Assembly: GCF_002909255.1 (NCBI RefSeq)
Contig: NZ_PIOB01000002.1
Coordinates: forward strand, 434,001 to 498,000
Source of the DNA: Arenibacter hampyeongensis
GTDB taxonomy: Bacteria; Bacteroidota; Bacteroidia; Flavobacteriales; Flavobacteriaceae
Length of the DNA: 64,000 nucleotides
Direction: 5' to 3'
Within the stretch, counting starts at the first letter, position 1. Every line of letters starts with the position of its first letter. The position numbers were made by a program, and so were the translations under genes. The notes under the pieces are model-generated. The model saw nothing but the letters and a program-made list of their open reading frames with translations, was not told the DNA's origin and did not search any database. Positions 1 to 9,567 of the stretch are shown in pieces.

Positions 1-1555
1 TGTCCCTGAGGGCAGGCTGAATTTCACCTAGGCTATTGGCCGTAGCAATGAACATAACCTTGGATAGGTCGTAACCCATTTCCAAGAAATTGTCATGGAA
101 CTCATTGTTCTGTTCAGGATCCAAGACCTCCAACATAGCAGAAGATGGGTCTCCTTGATGACTATTGGACAACTTGTCTATTTCATCCAAAATAAAAACG
201 GGGTTGGATTTACCCGCCTTTTTTAGGCTTTGAACTATTCTGCCTGGCATTGCACCTATGTATGTTTTACGATGGCCACGTATCTCTGCCTCATCTCTGA
301 GTCCCCCAAGGGATATCCTTACATATTCCCTTCCCAAAGCTTCCGCAACAGATTTCCCCAAGGAAGTTTTACCAACACCAGGAGGTCCGTACAAACAAAG
401 GATAGGCGATTTCATATCGTTACGCAGTTTTAAGACAGCCAAATATTCAATGATTCTCCTCTTTACATCTTCCAATCCATAATGATCTCTATCCAATATT
501 TTTTGAGCTCTTTTTAAATCAAATTTATCCTTGGAATACTCGTTCCAGGGCAATTCTATAAACAAGTCCAAATAATTACGTTGGATGGAGTACTCGGCCA
601 CCTGTGGGTTCATCCGTTGCATTTTTGCCAATTCCTTGTCAAAATGCTCGGCAACTTCCTTACTCCACTTTTTCTTTTTGGCTTTAATCCGCATCTCATC
701 CACTTCCTCTTCATATGAAATACCACCCAATTCTTCTTGGATAGTCTTCATTTGTTGATGAAGATAGTACTCCCTTTGCTGTTGATCCATATCGGTTCTA
801 ACCTTGGACTGAATGTCATTTTTCAGTTCCAGCTTCTGAAGCTCTATGTTCATGTATTTAAGTGTGGCCAATGCCCGATCCTGCAAATTACCTATCTCCA
901 AAAGCTCCTGCTTATCCTTTACGCTCAAGTTGAGATTGGAAGAAACAAAATTGATCAAGAATGAATCGCTCTGAATATTCTTTATGGCAAATGAGGCCTC
1001 ACTTGGGATGTTGGGATTATCCCTAATAATTTGCAGGGACAGTTCTTTAATAGAATCTATTATTGCCCTAAATTCCTTATTGTCCCTCTCTGGTCTTACT
1101 TCTTTTGTTTCCCTTACCGTAGCGGTGATATATGGTTTTTCTGTAAGCACTTCCGCCACTTCAAAACGTTTCTTGCCTTGAATGATCACCGTAGTGTTTC
1201 CATCGGGCATTTGAAGCACCCTCAAAATTCTGGCTACAGTTCCCAAGGTATTTATATCCTTTACCCCAGGATTTTCCGTTTCCTCATCCTTTTGGGAAAC
1301 AACCCCGATTACCTTTGAACCGTTATTGGCATCCTTTATTAATTTAATGGATTTATCCCTTCCTGCTGTAATAGGAATAACCACACCAGGAAACAAAACA
1401 GTATTGCGCAACGGCAATATAGGCAAGGTTTCGGGCAATGTTTCATTGTTAATTTCCTCCTCATCCTCTGGTGTCATCAATGGTATTAATTCCGAATCCT
1501 CCTCGATCCCGTGCAATGACATAGTGTCAAATTTTATGTTTTTTGTTTTAGCCAT
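1..1555 (-). CDS. lon: ATP-dependent protease Lon, N-terminal part (cut by window edge)
   Basis: Cytoplasmic AAA+ serine protease that degrades misfolded and regulatory proteins. The frame stays open from an ATG at 1555 to the window edge, giving about 518 residues. The N-terminal substrate-binding domain begins after a short acidic leader (motif LPILPLRNTVLFPGVV). The AAA+ module follows, with Walker A GPPGVGKTS near residue 388 and Walker B VFILDEIDKL near residue 450. The rest of the ATPase lid and the Ser-Lys protease domain lie outside the window. It is transcribed away from the ECF sigma operon at 1773, with 217 bp between them. Family assignment is firm; only completeness is unknown. 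Confidence 0.96.
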   Translation of the reverse strand, partial: MAKTKNIKFDTMSLHGIEEDSELIPLMTPEDEEEINNETLPETLPILPLRNTVLFPGVVIPITAGRDKSIKLIKDANNGSKVIGVVSQKDEETENPGVKDINTLGTVARILRVLQMPDGNTTVIIQGKKRFEVAEVLTEKPYITATVRETKEVRPERDNKEFRAIIDSIKELSLQIIRDNPNIPSEASFAIKNIQSDSFLINFVSSNLNLSVKDKQELLEIGNLQDRALATLKYMNIELQKLELKNDIQSKVRTDMDQQQREYYLHQQMKTIQEELGGISYEEEVDEMRIKAKKKKWSKEVAEHFDKELAKMQRMNPQVAEYSIQRNYLDLFIELPWNEYSKDKFDLKRAQKILDRDHYGLEDVKRRIIEYLAVLKLRNDMKSPILCLYGPPGVGKTSLGKSVAEALGREYVRISLGGLRDEAEIRGHRKTYIGAMPGRIVQSLKKAGKSNPVFILDEIDKLSNSHQGDPSSAMLEVLDPEQNNEFHDNFLEMGYDLSKVMFIATANSLGEIQPALRD

Positions 1556-1772
1556 ATTCTTATATCGGTCATTCTGTCATTCACAGACAGAAAAATAATT
1601 TATATTCAATCCTAAATACACCCTCATTCCTATAAAAATAAGGAGGTTATGGATCTTGTTATTTCCTTTTAATTCTAATTGGGCAATTCTTATGCCAACA
1701 AGTCAAATCTTTTTATAAATAAACTGTAACATTCCCTAAATTACTTCATCTATTAAGCAAACCAATTTCTTT

Positions 1773-2336
1773 TTGAGCCTAGAAAAGACACATATTGATG
1801 AACTAATACCAATGTGCTTAAGTAGTAACAGACACGCACAAATGGAAGTTTACAATCGCTATTACAAGGGAATGTACAATGTTTCTTTTAGGATTGTAAA
1901 AGATAGCGCCATTGCCGAGGATGTTATGCAGGAATCGCTTTTAAGTGCGTTGACCAAACTTGATACCTTTAAAGGAGAAGTATCTTTTGGGGCCTGGTTA
2001 AAGCGCATTGTTGTAAACAACAGTATTCATCAATACAGGAAGCAATTAAAGCGTCAAGAAATTGATCTTGACAAAGTAATGTACAAGGTCGAAGACAATG
2101 ATGGATATGTCCCAGATAATGGTATGATTGAACTAAAGGCTCAAAAAGTGATTGAAACCATGAAACTGCTAAAAGACAATTACAGAATTTCTTTGACCTT
2201 ACATTTAATAGAAGGATATGATTATGAAGAAATAAGCGAAATCATGAATTTGAGTTATGCCAATTGCAGGACAATGATTTCAAGGGCCAAAGAGAGCCTA
2301 AGACAAAAATTAAATACGGTATACGATGGAAAATGA
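1773..2336 (+). CDS. RNA polymerase sigma factor, ECF (sigma-70) family
   Basis: Directs RNA polymerase to an alternative promoter set. The 187 residues show a sigma region 2 (AEDVMQESLLSALTKLDTF, about residues 48-66) and a region 4 helix-turn-helix near the C terminus (YDYEEISEIMNLSYANCRTM). The start is TTG: an in-frame stop at 1737-1739 lies upstream and no in-frame ATG occurs before residue 14. The last 11 bases overlap the next gene, which fits translational coupling to an anti-sigma factor. It heads a four-gene operon that encodes two exported solenoid proteins. The target regulon cannot be read from the sequence. Confidence 0.93.
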   Translation: MSLEKTHIDELIPMCLSSNRHAQMEVYNRYYKGMYNVSFRIVKDSAIAEDVMQESLLSALTKLDTFKGEVSFGAWLKRIVVNNSIHQYRKQLKRQEIDLDKVMYKVEDNDGYVPDNGMIELKAQKVIETMKLLKDNYRISLTLHLIEGYDYEEISEIMNLSYANCRTMISRAKESLRQKLNTVYDGK

Positions 2337-2886
2337 CCATATAGAAAATCTGTTTAGGGAATTACAAGGCTCCTTTGATAAGGAAGAACCTACCGAAGGA
2401 CATAAGCAACGGTTTTTAACAAAATTGGAGACCTCCTCAGCTGAAGGAAAAAGAGGAAAAAGGACTGGTATATGGTGGAAATCACTATCCATAGCTGCGA
2501 CCGTGATTTTGCTTTGCACAATTGGATTTGATTTATTTAACCCATCCCCAAGTGTACAACAACAAGTTTCAAAAATTTCACCGGAAATCACCAACACCGA
2601 ATACTACTTTGCAAGTTTAATTGAGGAACAGGTAAAAAAAATGCAAAGTGAAAATGCACCTGCAACACAGAAGTTGATTGCCGATACCATGACTCAACTT
2701 AGGACGCTGGATAACGATTACAAAGAAATGGTGCAGGATTTATTAAATGGCGGAAATAGCAAACTGATATTAAGCGCCATGATTACCAATTTTCAAACCA
2801 GAATTGATCTATTGAATGAAGTATTGGAGCAAATAGAAGAAATAAAGATTTTAAAAAACTACAAAGATGAAAATATTACAGCTTAG
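2326..2886 (+). CDS. probable anti-sigma factor, single-pass membrane protein
   Basis: No named domain is recognised with certainty. The 186 residues have a charged cytoplasmic N-terminal part of about 50 residues, one membrane segment (SLSIAATVILLCTIGFDLF, about residues 50-68) and a periplasmic tail rich in helix-forming, Glu- and Lys-rich sequence that looks like a coiled coil. Position directly behind an ECF sigma gene (11-base overlap), the N-in topology and the size fit an anti-sigma factor that holds the sigma factor at the inner membrane. It also overlaps the next gene by 20 bases. Function is inferred from context and architecture, not from a signature motif. Confidence 0.6.
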   Translation: MENDHIENLFRELQGSFDKEEPTEGHKQRFLTKLETSSAEGKRGKRTGIWWKSLSIAATVILLCTIGFDLFNPSPSVQQQVSKISPEITNTEYYFASLIEEQVKKMQSENAPATQKLIADTMTQLRTLDNDYKEMVQDLLNGGNSKLILSAMITNFQTRIDLLNEVLEQIEEIKILKNYKDENITA

Positions 2887-3958
2887 ATATATGCTCGCCA
2901 TATCATTGATTATTCCTTTCATGTTATTTTCCAACAACGATATACCCAGGGGCAAGTATACCAAGGAAAAAACCATTAAAAAAGAGTACAACGTAAATTC
3001 GGACGCCCTTTTGAAAATCTCCAATAGCTACGGCAGTCTAAATATAACCTCATGGAACGAAGATAGGGTCACGATAGAGGTGCATATTAAGACCACAGGG
3101 GACAATGAAGACAAGGTGCAAAGTAAGCTTGATGGTATTACAGTGGATTTTGAAGCCAATAACAATATGGTTTCCGCTTCAACTATCTTCCACAAGGAAA
3201 GAAATAGTTGGGGCTGGAACTGGGGCAATAACAACAACGTAAATATGCAAGTGAACTATACGGTTAGAATCCCTATTAAAAACAGCGTTAACCTCAGCAA
3301 CGATTACGGCAGCATAATTCTGGATAGGATAGACGGCCACGCCAAAATTAATTGTGATTATGGCAGGTTGGAAATTGGGGAACTACATGGCAGAAGCAAC
3401 CAGTTGTCCTTTGACTATACCTCCAAATCTACCATTGGTTATATAAACAGTGGCAAAATCAACGCAGACTACTCCGGTTTTACCATTGAAAAGGCAGGAA
3501 ACCTAGATATTGTTGCGGACTATACCAATGCTACCATCCACACTATGAATGACCTTTCCTATGTTTGCGATTATGGTAATTTGGAAATCGGGAAGGCCAA
3601 AAATATTCAGGGCAATGGCGATTATGTAAATGTAAAATTAGGGGATATCCATGGTAATGTGGATATAAAATCGAGCTACGGGTCCGTGAAAATAGACCAG
3701 ATGGCCTCTGATGCCAAAAATCTTCAAATAAGTAGCGATTATACGGGTATTAAGATAGGTTACTCACCTGAGTATCATTTCAATTTTGAAATTGAAACCG
3801 AATATGCAGGAGTAAGTGGCAAAGATGATTTCGAAACAAACATAAGCAAGGAAAAATCCAACACAAGCTACTACCAGGGTTATCACGGGAGTCAAAATAG
3901 TGGTAATCTGATGTCTATAAATAGCGAATACGGCGGAATATCGTTCATAAAAAAATAA
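2867..3958 (+). CDS. exported DUF4097-type beta-solenoid protein with tyrosine ladder
   Basis: A 363-residue protein with an N-terminal signal sequence (hydrophobic MLAISLIIPFMLFS after a basic start), hence exported. The body is made of about 12 short repeats of the form [D/S/E]-Y-[G/T/S/A]-x3-[I/L], for example NDYGSIILD, CDYGRLEIG, DYTGIKIG and SEYGGISFI, spaced roughly 17-25 residues. This spacing fits one strand per turn of a right-handed beta-solenoid, with the tyrosines stacked. DUF4097 and putative-adhesin families have this layout. The gene lies between a probable anti-sigma gene and a GIN-domain gene, probably co-transcribed. Role is unknown; envelope sensing or adhesion is a guess. 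Confidence 0.75.
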   Translation: MKILQLRYMLAISLIIPFMLFSNNDIPRGKYTKEKTIKKEYNVNSDALLKISNSYGSLNITSWNEDRVTIEVHIKTTGDNEDKVQSKLDGITVDFEANNNMVSASTIFHKERNSWGWNWGNNNNVNMQVNYTVRIPIKNSVNLSNDYGSIILDRIDGHAKINCDYGRLEIGELHGRSNQLSFDYTSKSTIGYINSGKINADYSGFTIEKAGNLDIVADYTNATIHTMNDLSYVCDYGNLEIGKAKNIQGNGDYVNVKLGDIHGNVDIKSSYGSVKIDQMASDAKNLQISSDYTGIKIGYSPEYHFNFEIETEYAGVSGKDDFETNISKEKSNTSYYQGYHGSQNSGNLMSINSEYGGISFIKK

Positions 3959-3973
3959 TATTAAATTATAAAA

Positions 3974-4699
3974 ATGAAACAATCAACAACTATCCTCATC
4001 ATATTATTTGCCATGGGTGCTTTGACCGCTCAGAAAAATAAAAAAATAAGCGGTAATGGCAATGTGACCACCATAGAAAGAACCACATCGGATTACGATC
4101 ATATTGCAATTTCCGGTTCATTTGAAATTGAACTAGTGGAGGGCCGTGAAGGCAAAATTATCCTAGTAGGGGATGAAAATATTTTGGATCATATCATCAC
4201 CGAAGTTACCAGCAATAAATTAGTAGTAAAAGTTGAAGAAGGGTATAACCTGAATCTATCCCTTTGGAAAAAAGGAGTTTCCATAACCATTCCCGTAGAG
4301 CATATTAACAGTCTATCTTTGTCCGGATCAGGCGATATTGTTGGCAAAAAGACGATAAAAACAGATTTTTTTGAAACCTCGATGTCCGGCTCGGGAGATA
4401 TCGCATTAAGTTTGGATGCCACTTCGGTAAAAGCCAGTATGTCAGGATCTGGAGATATGGCCTTAAGTGGAATTACCACCAATTTTGAAGCATTTATTTC
4501 AGGATCTGGAGATATCAATGCCTATGACCTTATTGCAGATAATGTAGTAGCCACTGTTTCGGGTTCGGCTAATATTGAGGTTACCGCCAACACGAAACTA
4601 GATGCCAAAGTATCGGGATCCGGCGATATAGATTACAGAGGGAATCCTGAAAAAATAAGTAGTAAAGTTTCAGGTTCCGGAGATATCACCAAACATTAA
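3974..4699 (+). CDS. exported head-GIN-domain protein (DUF2807) with SGSGD repeats
   Basis: A 241-residue secreted protein. A signal peptide (TTILIILFAMGALTAQ) is followed by a DUF2807/GIN domain, built as a beta-solenoid. Six copies of SGSGD[I/M] plus two variants (SGSFE, SGSAN) recur about every 17-22 residues from the middle of the protein to its end, giving a Ser-Gly ladder. The codons of the copies differ widely, so the repeats are old or recombination between them is avoided. The gene is last in the ECF sigma operon, 15 bases after the DUF4097-type gene. Members of this family are often called putative auto-transporter adhesins, but no function is proven. Confidence 0.8.
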   Translation: MKQSTTILIILFAMGALTAQKNKKISGNGNVTTIERTTSDYDHIAISGSFEIELVEGREGKIILVGDENILDHIITEVTSNKLVVKVEEGYNLNLSLWKKGVSITIPVEHINSLSLSGSGDIVGKKTIKTDFFETSMSGSGDIALSLDATSVKASMSGSGDMALSGITTNFEAFISGSGDINAYDLIADNVVATVSGSANIEVTANTKLDAKVSGSGDIDYRGNPEKISSKVSGSGDITKH

Positions 4700-4813
4700 T
4701 TTACAATATTATTGCTATCCAATAATTATTGTTGCTGGGCAAGGTTTTGTTTTAAGGTACTGTCCATAAGTTGAGCTGTAACTATGCTCGCTGTAGGAAT
4801 TCATCCTAAGAGT

Positions 4814-6142
4814 TTAATAATCCTTGACCTTGTTTACCCTGGTCAAAAGAAATGCGCCACCTAAAAAAAACAATCCCAATAATATTATGGCATATCGCAT
4901 GCTTCCAGAATATTGTGCTGCAAAACCATACAAAAAGGTACCGATTACAATTCCTATCTTTTCCGCTACATCATAAAAACTGAAGAAAGAGGCCGTATCT
5001 TTAGTGTCTGGAATAAATTTGGAATAAGTTGATCGCGAAAGCGCCTGAATCCCTCCCATAACAATTCCAACGCAGCCTGCGGCTATATAAAAATCTATGG
5101 GTGTAATTAGAAAATAAGCATAAATGCATATTATTACCCACAATATATTAACTACAATAAGTGTCCCAATATTACCGAATGCTTTGGAAGCCCTAGCCGT
5201 TAGGGTAGCCCCTAAAATTGCCACCAACTGAATAAGTAGGATGCTTATAATTAATCCAGTTGTGCGTTCGGAATCCGAATGCCATTGAATCTCTTCTTCC
5301 CCGAAATAGGTCGCAATCAGCATAACGGTCTGTACCGCCATGCTATAAACAAAAAATGCACCCAAATATCGCTTCAATTTTTTTTGTGCCCCAAGTTGAT
5401 GCCAAACACCTCTTAGCTCCCTAAATCCATTTAGTATTATATGCCGCCTTTCCCCTTCCCTTTTAAAACCTTTTGGCAGAAAATAAAAGGTGTACTGTGC
5501 AAATACTATCCACCAAATACCCACCGATAAAAATGAATACCTCATAGCTTTTATTTCGGCAACACCATTAACATCGGATTCAATACCAAACAAATTGGGT
5601 TCCATTACCATTGCCAAATTAAACAACAGCAAAATAACACTCCCAGCATATCCCAATGAAAAACCTTTTGCACTGATGCCATCTTGTTGTCCTGGAAAAG
5701 CAACATCCGGCAAATAGGAATTATTAAAGGCAAAACTCACCCAGAAACCTACCAGTCCAAAAAAATAGCAGATGAGACTGAAATAAATATTATCCAAAGA
5801 AAACCAATATAACCCAATACAGGACAATGCCCCCAGGTAACAAAATAATTTCATAAATAGCCTTTTATTACCCAAATAATCGGAGATGCCGGACAAAATT
5901 GGCGTAATAACGGCTATGAACAAAAATGCTGCCGAGGTTACATAACTTATTAAGGGAGCCCTAGCAATTTCCCCACCAAAGACAACTACCTTCTCAATTT
6001 CGGCCACCCGAAACAAGGCTCCGTAAAAAATGGGAAATATTGCCGAAGAAATTACAAGACTATAAACTGAATTTGCCCAGTCATAAAATGCCCAGGCATT
6101 CAACAATTTTTTACTGCCCTTTTTTGGAAATGTTCTAGCCAT
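4814..6142 (-). CDS. MFS permease of the UMF1/Atg22-like family
   Basis: An integral membrane transporter of about 442 residues with roughly 11-12 hydrophobic segments. The N-terminal motif LNAWAFYDWANSVYSLVI is typical of bacterial Atg22-like (UMF1) permeases. The C-terminal half holds GGIQALSRSTYSKFIP, another hallmark of this group. Substrate is unknown; the yeast relative exports amino acids from the vacuole. The ATG at 6142 (MARTFPKKG) is preferred to an upstream in-frame ATG at 6181, because that longer version would run through a stem-loop with a T run at 6153-6178, which looks like the terminator of the upstream peptidase gene. Confidence 0.87.
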   Translation of the reverse strand: MARTFPKKGSKKLLNAWAFYDWANSVYSLVISSAIFPIFYGALFRVAEIEKVVVFGGEIARAPLISYVTSAAFLFIAVITPILSGISDYLGNKRLFMKLFCYLGALSCIGLYWFSLDNIYFSLICYFFGLVGFWVSFAFNNSYLPDVAFPGQQDGISAKGFSLGYAGSVILLLFNLAMVMEPNLFGIESDVNGVAEIKAMRYSFLSVGIWWIVFAQYTFYFLPKGFKREGERRHIILNGFRELRGVWHQLGAQKKLKRYLGAFFVYSMAVQTVMLIATYFGEEEIQWHSDSERTTGLIISILLIQLVAILGATLTARASKAFGNIGTLIVVNILWVIICIYAYFLITPIDFYIAAGCVGIVMGGIQALSRSTYSKFIPDTKDTASFFSFYDVAEKIGIVIGTFLYGFAAQYSGSMRYAIILLGLFFLGGAFLLTRVNKVKDY

Positions 6143-6152
6143 ACATAAAAAA

Positions 6153-6178
6153 AAGCTGCCCCATAAAAAGAACAGCTT
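6153..6178 (-). terminator. intrinsic terminator of the M48 peptidase gene
   Basis: On the reverse strand AAGCTG (6178-6173) pairs with CAGCTT (6158-6153) and is followed by a run of eight T. It lies 40 bases after the stop of the M48 gene and just before the MFS start. The stem is short (6 bp) and the loop 14 bases, so strength is uncertain. Confidence 0.5.
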
Positions 6179-6218
6179 CATAAATGAAATTACTTTATAA
6201 TTCTTATTCTAAAAACCA

Positions 6219-7028
6219 CTATTGAAATGAGGTAACACCAAATTTTGCAGCTTCTTGTTTTGCCAATGGTGCCCATTGGGTAAGGTTGGCGATCCGCGTA
6301 TCATTTGATGGGTGTGTACTTAAAAACTCTGGTGGTGCGGCACCTCCACTATTGGCCTTCATTCTTTGCCAAAGTTCCGCAGCCTCATCCGGATTATAAC
6401 CGGCAATGGCCATAATTTGCAAACCAATTCTATCGGCTTCCGTTTCATGACTTCGACTAAAAGGAAGCATTATCCCCACTTGGGATCCAATGCCATAAGC
6501 TTGGTTAAATATGTTCCTTTTTTGTTCGTCCTGAATAGCCACATTACCAGCTACTGCTCCCAATTGCTGTAAGGTACCGGCACTCATGCGCTGTGCACCA
6601 TGATCGGCAAGGGCGTGGGCCACTTCATGCCCCATTACCACGGCAACCCCTGTTTCACCTTTACAAATAGGTAGAATGCCAGTGTAAAAAACAATTTTAC
6701 CTCCAGGCATACACCAGGCATTGACGGTTTCGTCATTTACTAAATTATATTCCCATTTGTAATCCTTCAAATAACCGGGATAACCGTTGGCGGTCAACCA
6801 ACGTTCGGCGGCAGCGGAAATACGTTGGCCTGTTCTTGTAATCATTCTAGCGTCCTCGGTCCCTGTTATTACCTTGTTCTCACCAAGAAATTGGTCATAT
6901 TGAGCAAAAGCCGTTGGAAAAATCTGACTATTGGGGTAAAAATTCAAAACCTTCTGCCCCGTAAAAGGATTGGTCTTACAAGCCGCAACTCCTAAAAAGA
7001 CCATTATTATTAAAACAATTTTTTTCAT
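6219..7028 (-). CDS. M48 family zinc metallopeptidase, lipoprotein
   Basis: A 269-residue periplasmic or outer-membrane lipoprotein peptidase. The signal sequence ends in a lipobox (VFLGVAAC, Cys17). The active site HEVAH (HExxH zinc motif with catalytic Glu) lies near residue 134 in VVMGHEVAHALADHGAQRM. The third zinc ligand is the Glu in HETEADRIG, about 60 residues later. The family is the BepA/LoiP/YcaL type of M48, usually involved in outer-membrane protein quality control. No TPR extension is present, which makes it closer to the short LoiP-like proteins. It ends before a likely terminator at 6153-6178. Confidence 0.92.
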   Translation of the reverse strand: MKKIVLIIMVFLGVAACKTNPFTGQKVLNFYPNSQIFPTAFAQYDQFLGENKVITGTEDARMITRTGQRISAAAERWLTANGYPGYLKDYKWEYNLVNDETVNAWCMPGGKIVFYTGILPICKGETGVAVVMGHEVAHALADHGAQRMSAGTLQQLGAVAGNVAIQDEQKRNIFNQAYGIGSQVGIMLPFSRSHETEADRIGLQIMAIAGYNPDEAAELWQRMKANSGGAAPPEFLSTHPSNDTRIANLTQWAPLAKQEAAKFGVTSFQ

Positions 7029-7068
7029 CTTGGAATTATGTATTTATTCATCGAAAATTACAAAAAAA

Positions 7069-9468
7069 TTAGGCGCCAATAATGTGCAACACAGTAAAAT
7101 CTTTGCTCAAATGAATATTATTATTGCCATTTAACTTCACTTCCTTTAAATCAACAATCTCATTATCTACCTGTATTTGCTTTATTTTAAAGGGCAATCC
7201 ATGAAGATTCATTTTAAAGGTTTTATAGGAAGTAATAAAACTACCGTCCTTAAACTGTTGGATCACCAATTCATTTTCTTTACCTTTAAAATTAAAGTTT
7301 CTAAGACTGTACCTGCCTTTTTTGTAGTCATATCCGTCCTCACCATCTTCGTAAACGGTTGAAGTTTCCACTCCTTTTTTATAATATACGTCCAGAACCA
7401 GTTCTTTAATTTCCAGTTCCCCAACATATTGCTGGACCGGATATTTAGGAATCATGGCCCCTTCCTTAATGAAGATCGGGATTTTATCCAAACCGGCTAC
7501 CACCCATTTCTCCATGCCACCAACAACAGCTTCATTGGTCCAATAATTATACCAGGTACCTCTAGGAATGTACATCCTACGACCTTGGGCATTGGGTTCC
7601 TGTACTGGACATATTAAAATTTGCTCCCCAAAAATAAATTCATCTGTCCTAAAATGGGTCTGATGATCCTCCTGATCAAAATGCACCAACGGCTTTAACA
7701 TTGGCACTCCCTCTTTGGAATACCTGTAGAACATAGTGTACAGATACGGTAACAATTGATAGCGTAATTCAATAAATTTACGCACTATACTGGTTACTTC
7801 GTCATCAAAAGACCAAGGCTCTTGATCTCCGTGATCACCACTGGAATGAACCCTGCAGAAAGGATGAAACACTCCCAACTGAATCCATCTCGCAAACAGC
7901 TCCCCATTGGGTTGCTCTGCAAAACCACCAATATCCGAACCTATGAACGAATACCCACTCATACACATCCGTTGGGCCTGTACATTTGCAATCCATAAGT
8001 GTTCCCATGTGGCAACATTATCTCCGGTCCATGTAGATGAAAATCTTTGGGTTCCAGCAAATGCGGCCCTGGTAATTACAAAAGGTCTTTTTGGATAAAC
8101 GTATTTTTTTATTCCCTCATAGGTAGCACGTACCATCTGCATTCCGTAAACATTGTGGGCCTTCCTGTGCGAACAAGGATGGCCATCATAATCATGACGG
8201 GTATCCAAAGGTGCTGTCTTGGTGGGCACCTCCATAACGGCCGGCTCATTCATATCGTTCCAAACGGCATGTACGCCAATTTCGGTCATCATCTCCTTAT
8301 AAAGTTCAGCCCACCATTCCCTTACCTTTGGGTTGGTAAAATCGGGGAAATTACATTCCCCTGGCCATACCTTACCTTTCATAATAGCACCATCGGCCCT
8401 TTTACAGAAATAATCGTTTTCTACACCCTCTTGATATACCCAATAATCCTTATCGATCTTAATCCCGGGATCGATCATAACCACAGTCTTAAATCCCTTC
8501 TCCTCCAAATCGGAAATCATCTTTTTGGGATTGGGAAAACGGGATTTGTCCCATGTAAAACACTTAAATCCGTCCATATAATCTATGTCCAAATAAATGG
8601 CATCACAAGGGATTCTCAATTTTCTAAAAGTTTTGGCCAGTGCCCTAACATTGCTTTCCGGATAATAGCTCCATTTGGATTGATGGTAGCCCATGGCCCA
8701 CATTGGAGGCAATTCCGGGGTCCCTGTTAGATTTGTATAAGACTTTACCACTTGGCTCATTTGCGGGCCATAGATAAAATAATAATTCATCTCACCCCCA
8801 TCTGCCCAAAAGCTGGTTACGTTTCTTCGCTCGTGCGCAAAATCAAAATTGGTTTTAAAGGTATTGTCAAAGAAAATACCGTAAGACTTATTATTATGTA
8901 ACCCAATAAAGAAAGGAATTGCCTTGTATAACGGATCTTGATCTTTACCATAGGCATATTGGTCGGTTACCCAGTTGCTTACACGCTTACCTTTTAGGTT
9001 TGAATGTGTGGCCTTATCGCCCAAGCCATAGAAACTTTCAGCGTTTTGGGTAATCTTACTCATTTTTACGGAATTCCCCCCAAACTCATAGTTTTCCTCC
9101 CAATGAAAACCAAGTTCATCCTCATTAATGATATTGCCCTCCAAATCCGAAATCTGTATCCTTAAGGTCTTTTTATCGACCAATACCCTAAGTTTCGCAG
9201 TATGTACCAGATATTCCGTTGCATTCTCCTCTACCTTAAGGTGATTAAACCCCAAACTCACATCTTCACTGATCGAATAGGAGAAGTCAGGTTCAAAAAT
9301 ATTTTCGGTAGCATATCTAAACCTAAATATACTATCACGCAAAATTGTCATCTCTAAAACAACCCCGTTTGAAGTAGTAAAATACAATTTATCCGTATCC
9401 CTGCGGTACTCGACAATTGTATTGGGGTATAAATTGCCTTTGTATTCAAGTTCAGTATTGGTGATCAT
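7069..9468 (-). CDS. glycoside hydrolase family 31 (alpha-glucosidase-like)
   Basis: Hydrolyses alpha-glycosidic linkages at non-reducing ends. The 799 residues contain an N-terminal beta-sandwich, the GH31 (beta/alpha)8 barrel with nucleophile motif WNDMNEP (catalytic Asp) and acid/base motif TWTGDNVATWEHL, and C-terminal beta domains including a DUF5110-like part. No signal peptide is visible, so a cytoplasmic role on malto-oligosaccharides or glycogen-derived glucans is likely. It follows the branching-enzyme gene on the same strand after a 99-base gap, which supports a role in alpha-glucan turnover. Substrate preference (glucose or xylose side chains) cannot be read from the motifs. Confidence 0.93.
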   Translation of the reverse strand: MITNTELEYKGNLYPNTIVEYRRDTDKLYFTTSNGVVLEMTILRDSIFRFRYATENIFEPDFSYSISEDVSLGFNHLKVEENATEYLVHTAKLRVLVDKKTLRIQISDLEGNIINEDELGFHWEENYEFGGNSVKMSKITQNAESFYGLGDKATHSNLKGKRVSNWVTDQYAYGKDQDPLYKAIPFFIGLHNNKSYGIFFDNTFKTNFDFAHERRNVTSFWADGGEMNYYFIYGPQMSQVVKSYTNLTGTPELPPMWAMGYHQSKWSYYPESNVRALAKTFRKLRIPCDAIYLDIDYMDGFKCFTWDKSRFPNPKKMISDLEEKGFKTVVMIDPGIKIDKDYWVYQEGVENDYFCKRADGAIMKGKVWPGECNFPDFTNPKVREWWAELYKEMMTEIGVHAVWNDMNEPAVMEVPTKTAPLDTRHDYDGHPCSHRKAHNVYGMQMVRATYEGIKKYVYPKRPFVITRAAFAGTQRFSSTWTGDNVATWEHLWIANVQAQRMCMSGYSFIGSDIGGFAEQPNGELFARWIQLGVFHPFCRVHSSGDHGDQEPWSFDDEVTSIVRKFIELRYQLLPYLYTMFYRYSKEGVPMLKPLVHFDQEDHQTHFRTDEFIFGEQILICPVQEPNAQGRRMYIPRGTWYNYWTNEAVVGGMEKWVVAGLDKIPIFIKEGAMIPKYPVQQYVGELEIKELVLDVYYKKGVETSTVYEDGEDGYDYKKGRYSLRNFNFKGKENELVIQQFKDGSFITSYKTFKMNLHGLPFKIKQIQVDNEIVDLKEVKLNGNNNIHLSKDFTVLHIIGA

Positions 9469-9567
9469 GGTTTGTTATTTTTGCGAATACAAAAAAAAGA
9501 CATTCACCCGAATTAACGAAATGATATGCTTCGCATTTATAATCAATTGCGCTAAAAGACCTCATAA

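Noticed and set aside
4189-4518. Reverse frame of 109 codons inside the GIN-domain gene with repeated SPDP motifs
   Set aside because: It is the mirror image of the SGSGD repeats, not an independent repeat protein.
3974-4699. SGSGD-coding repeats as a DNA tandem repeat
   Set aside because: The copies differ at most third codon positions and are not tandem at DNA level; the repeat exists only in the protein.
8047-8730. Forward frame of 227 codons opposite the GH31 gene
   Set aside because: It lies wholly antisense to the well supported catalytic barrel of GH31, and its composition (rich in His, Ile and Gly) is that of a mirrored frame.
9475-9482. TATTTTTG on the forward strand upstream of the GH31 start
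   Set aside because: A perfect -7 match but no forward-strand gene follows, so it shows how often this 8-mer arises by chance in AT-rich gaps.
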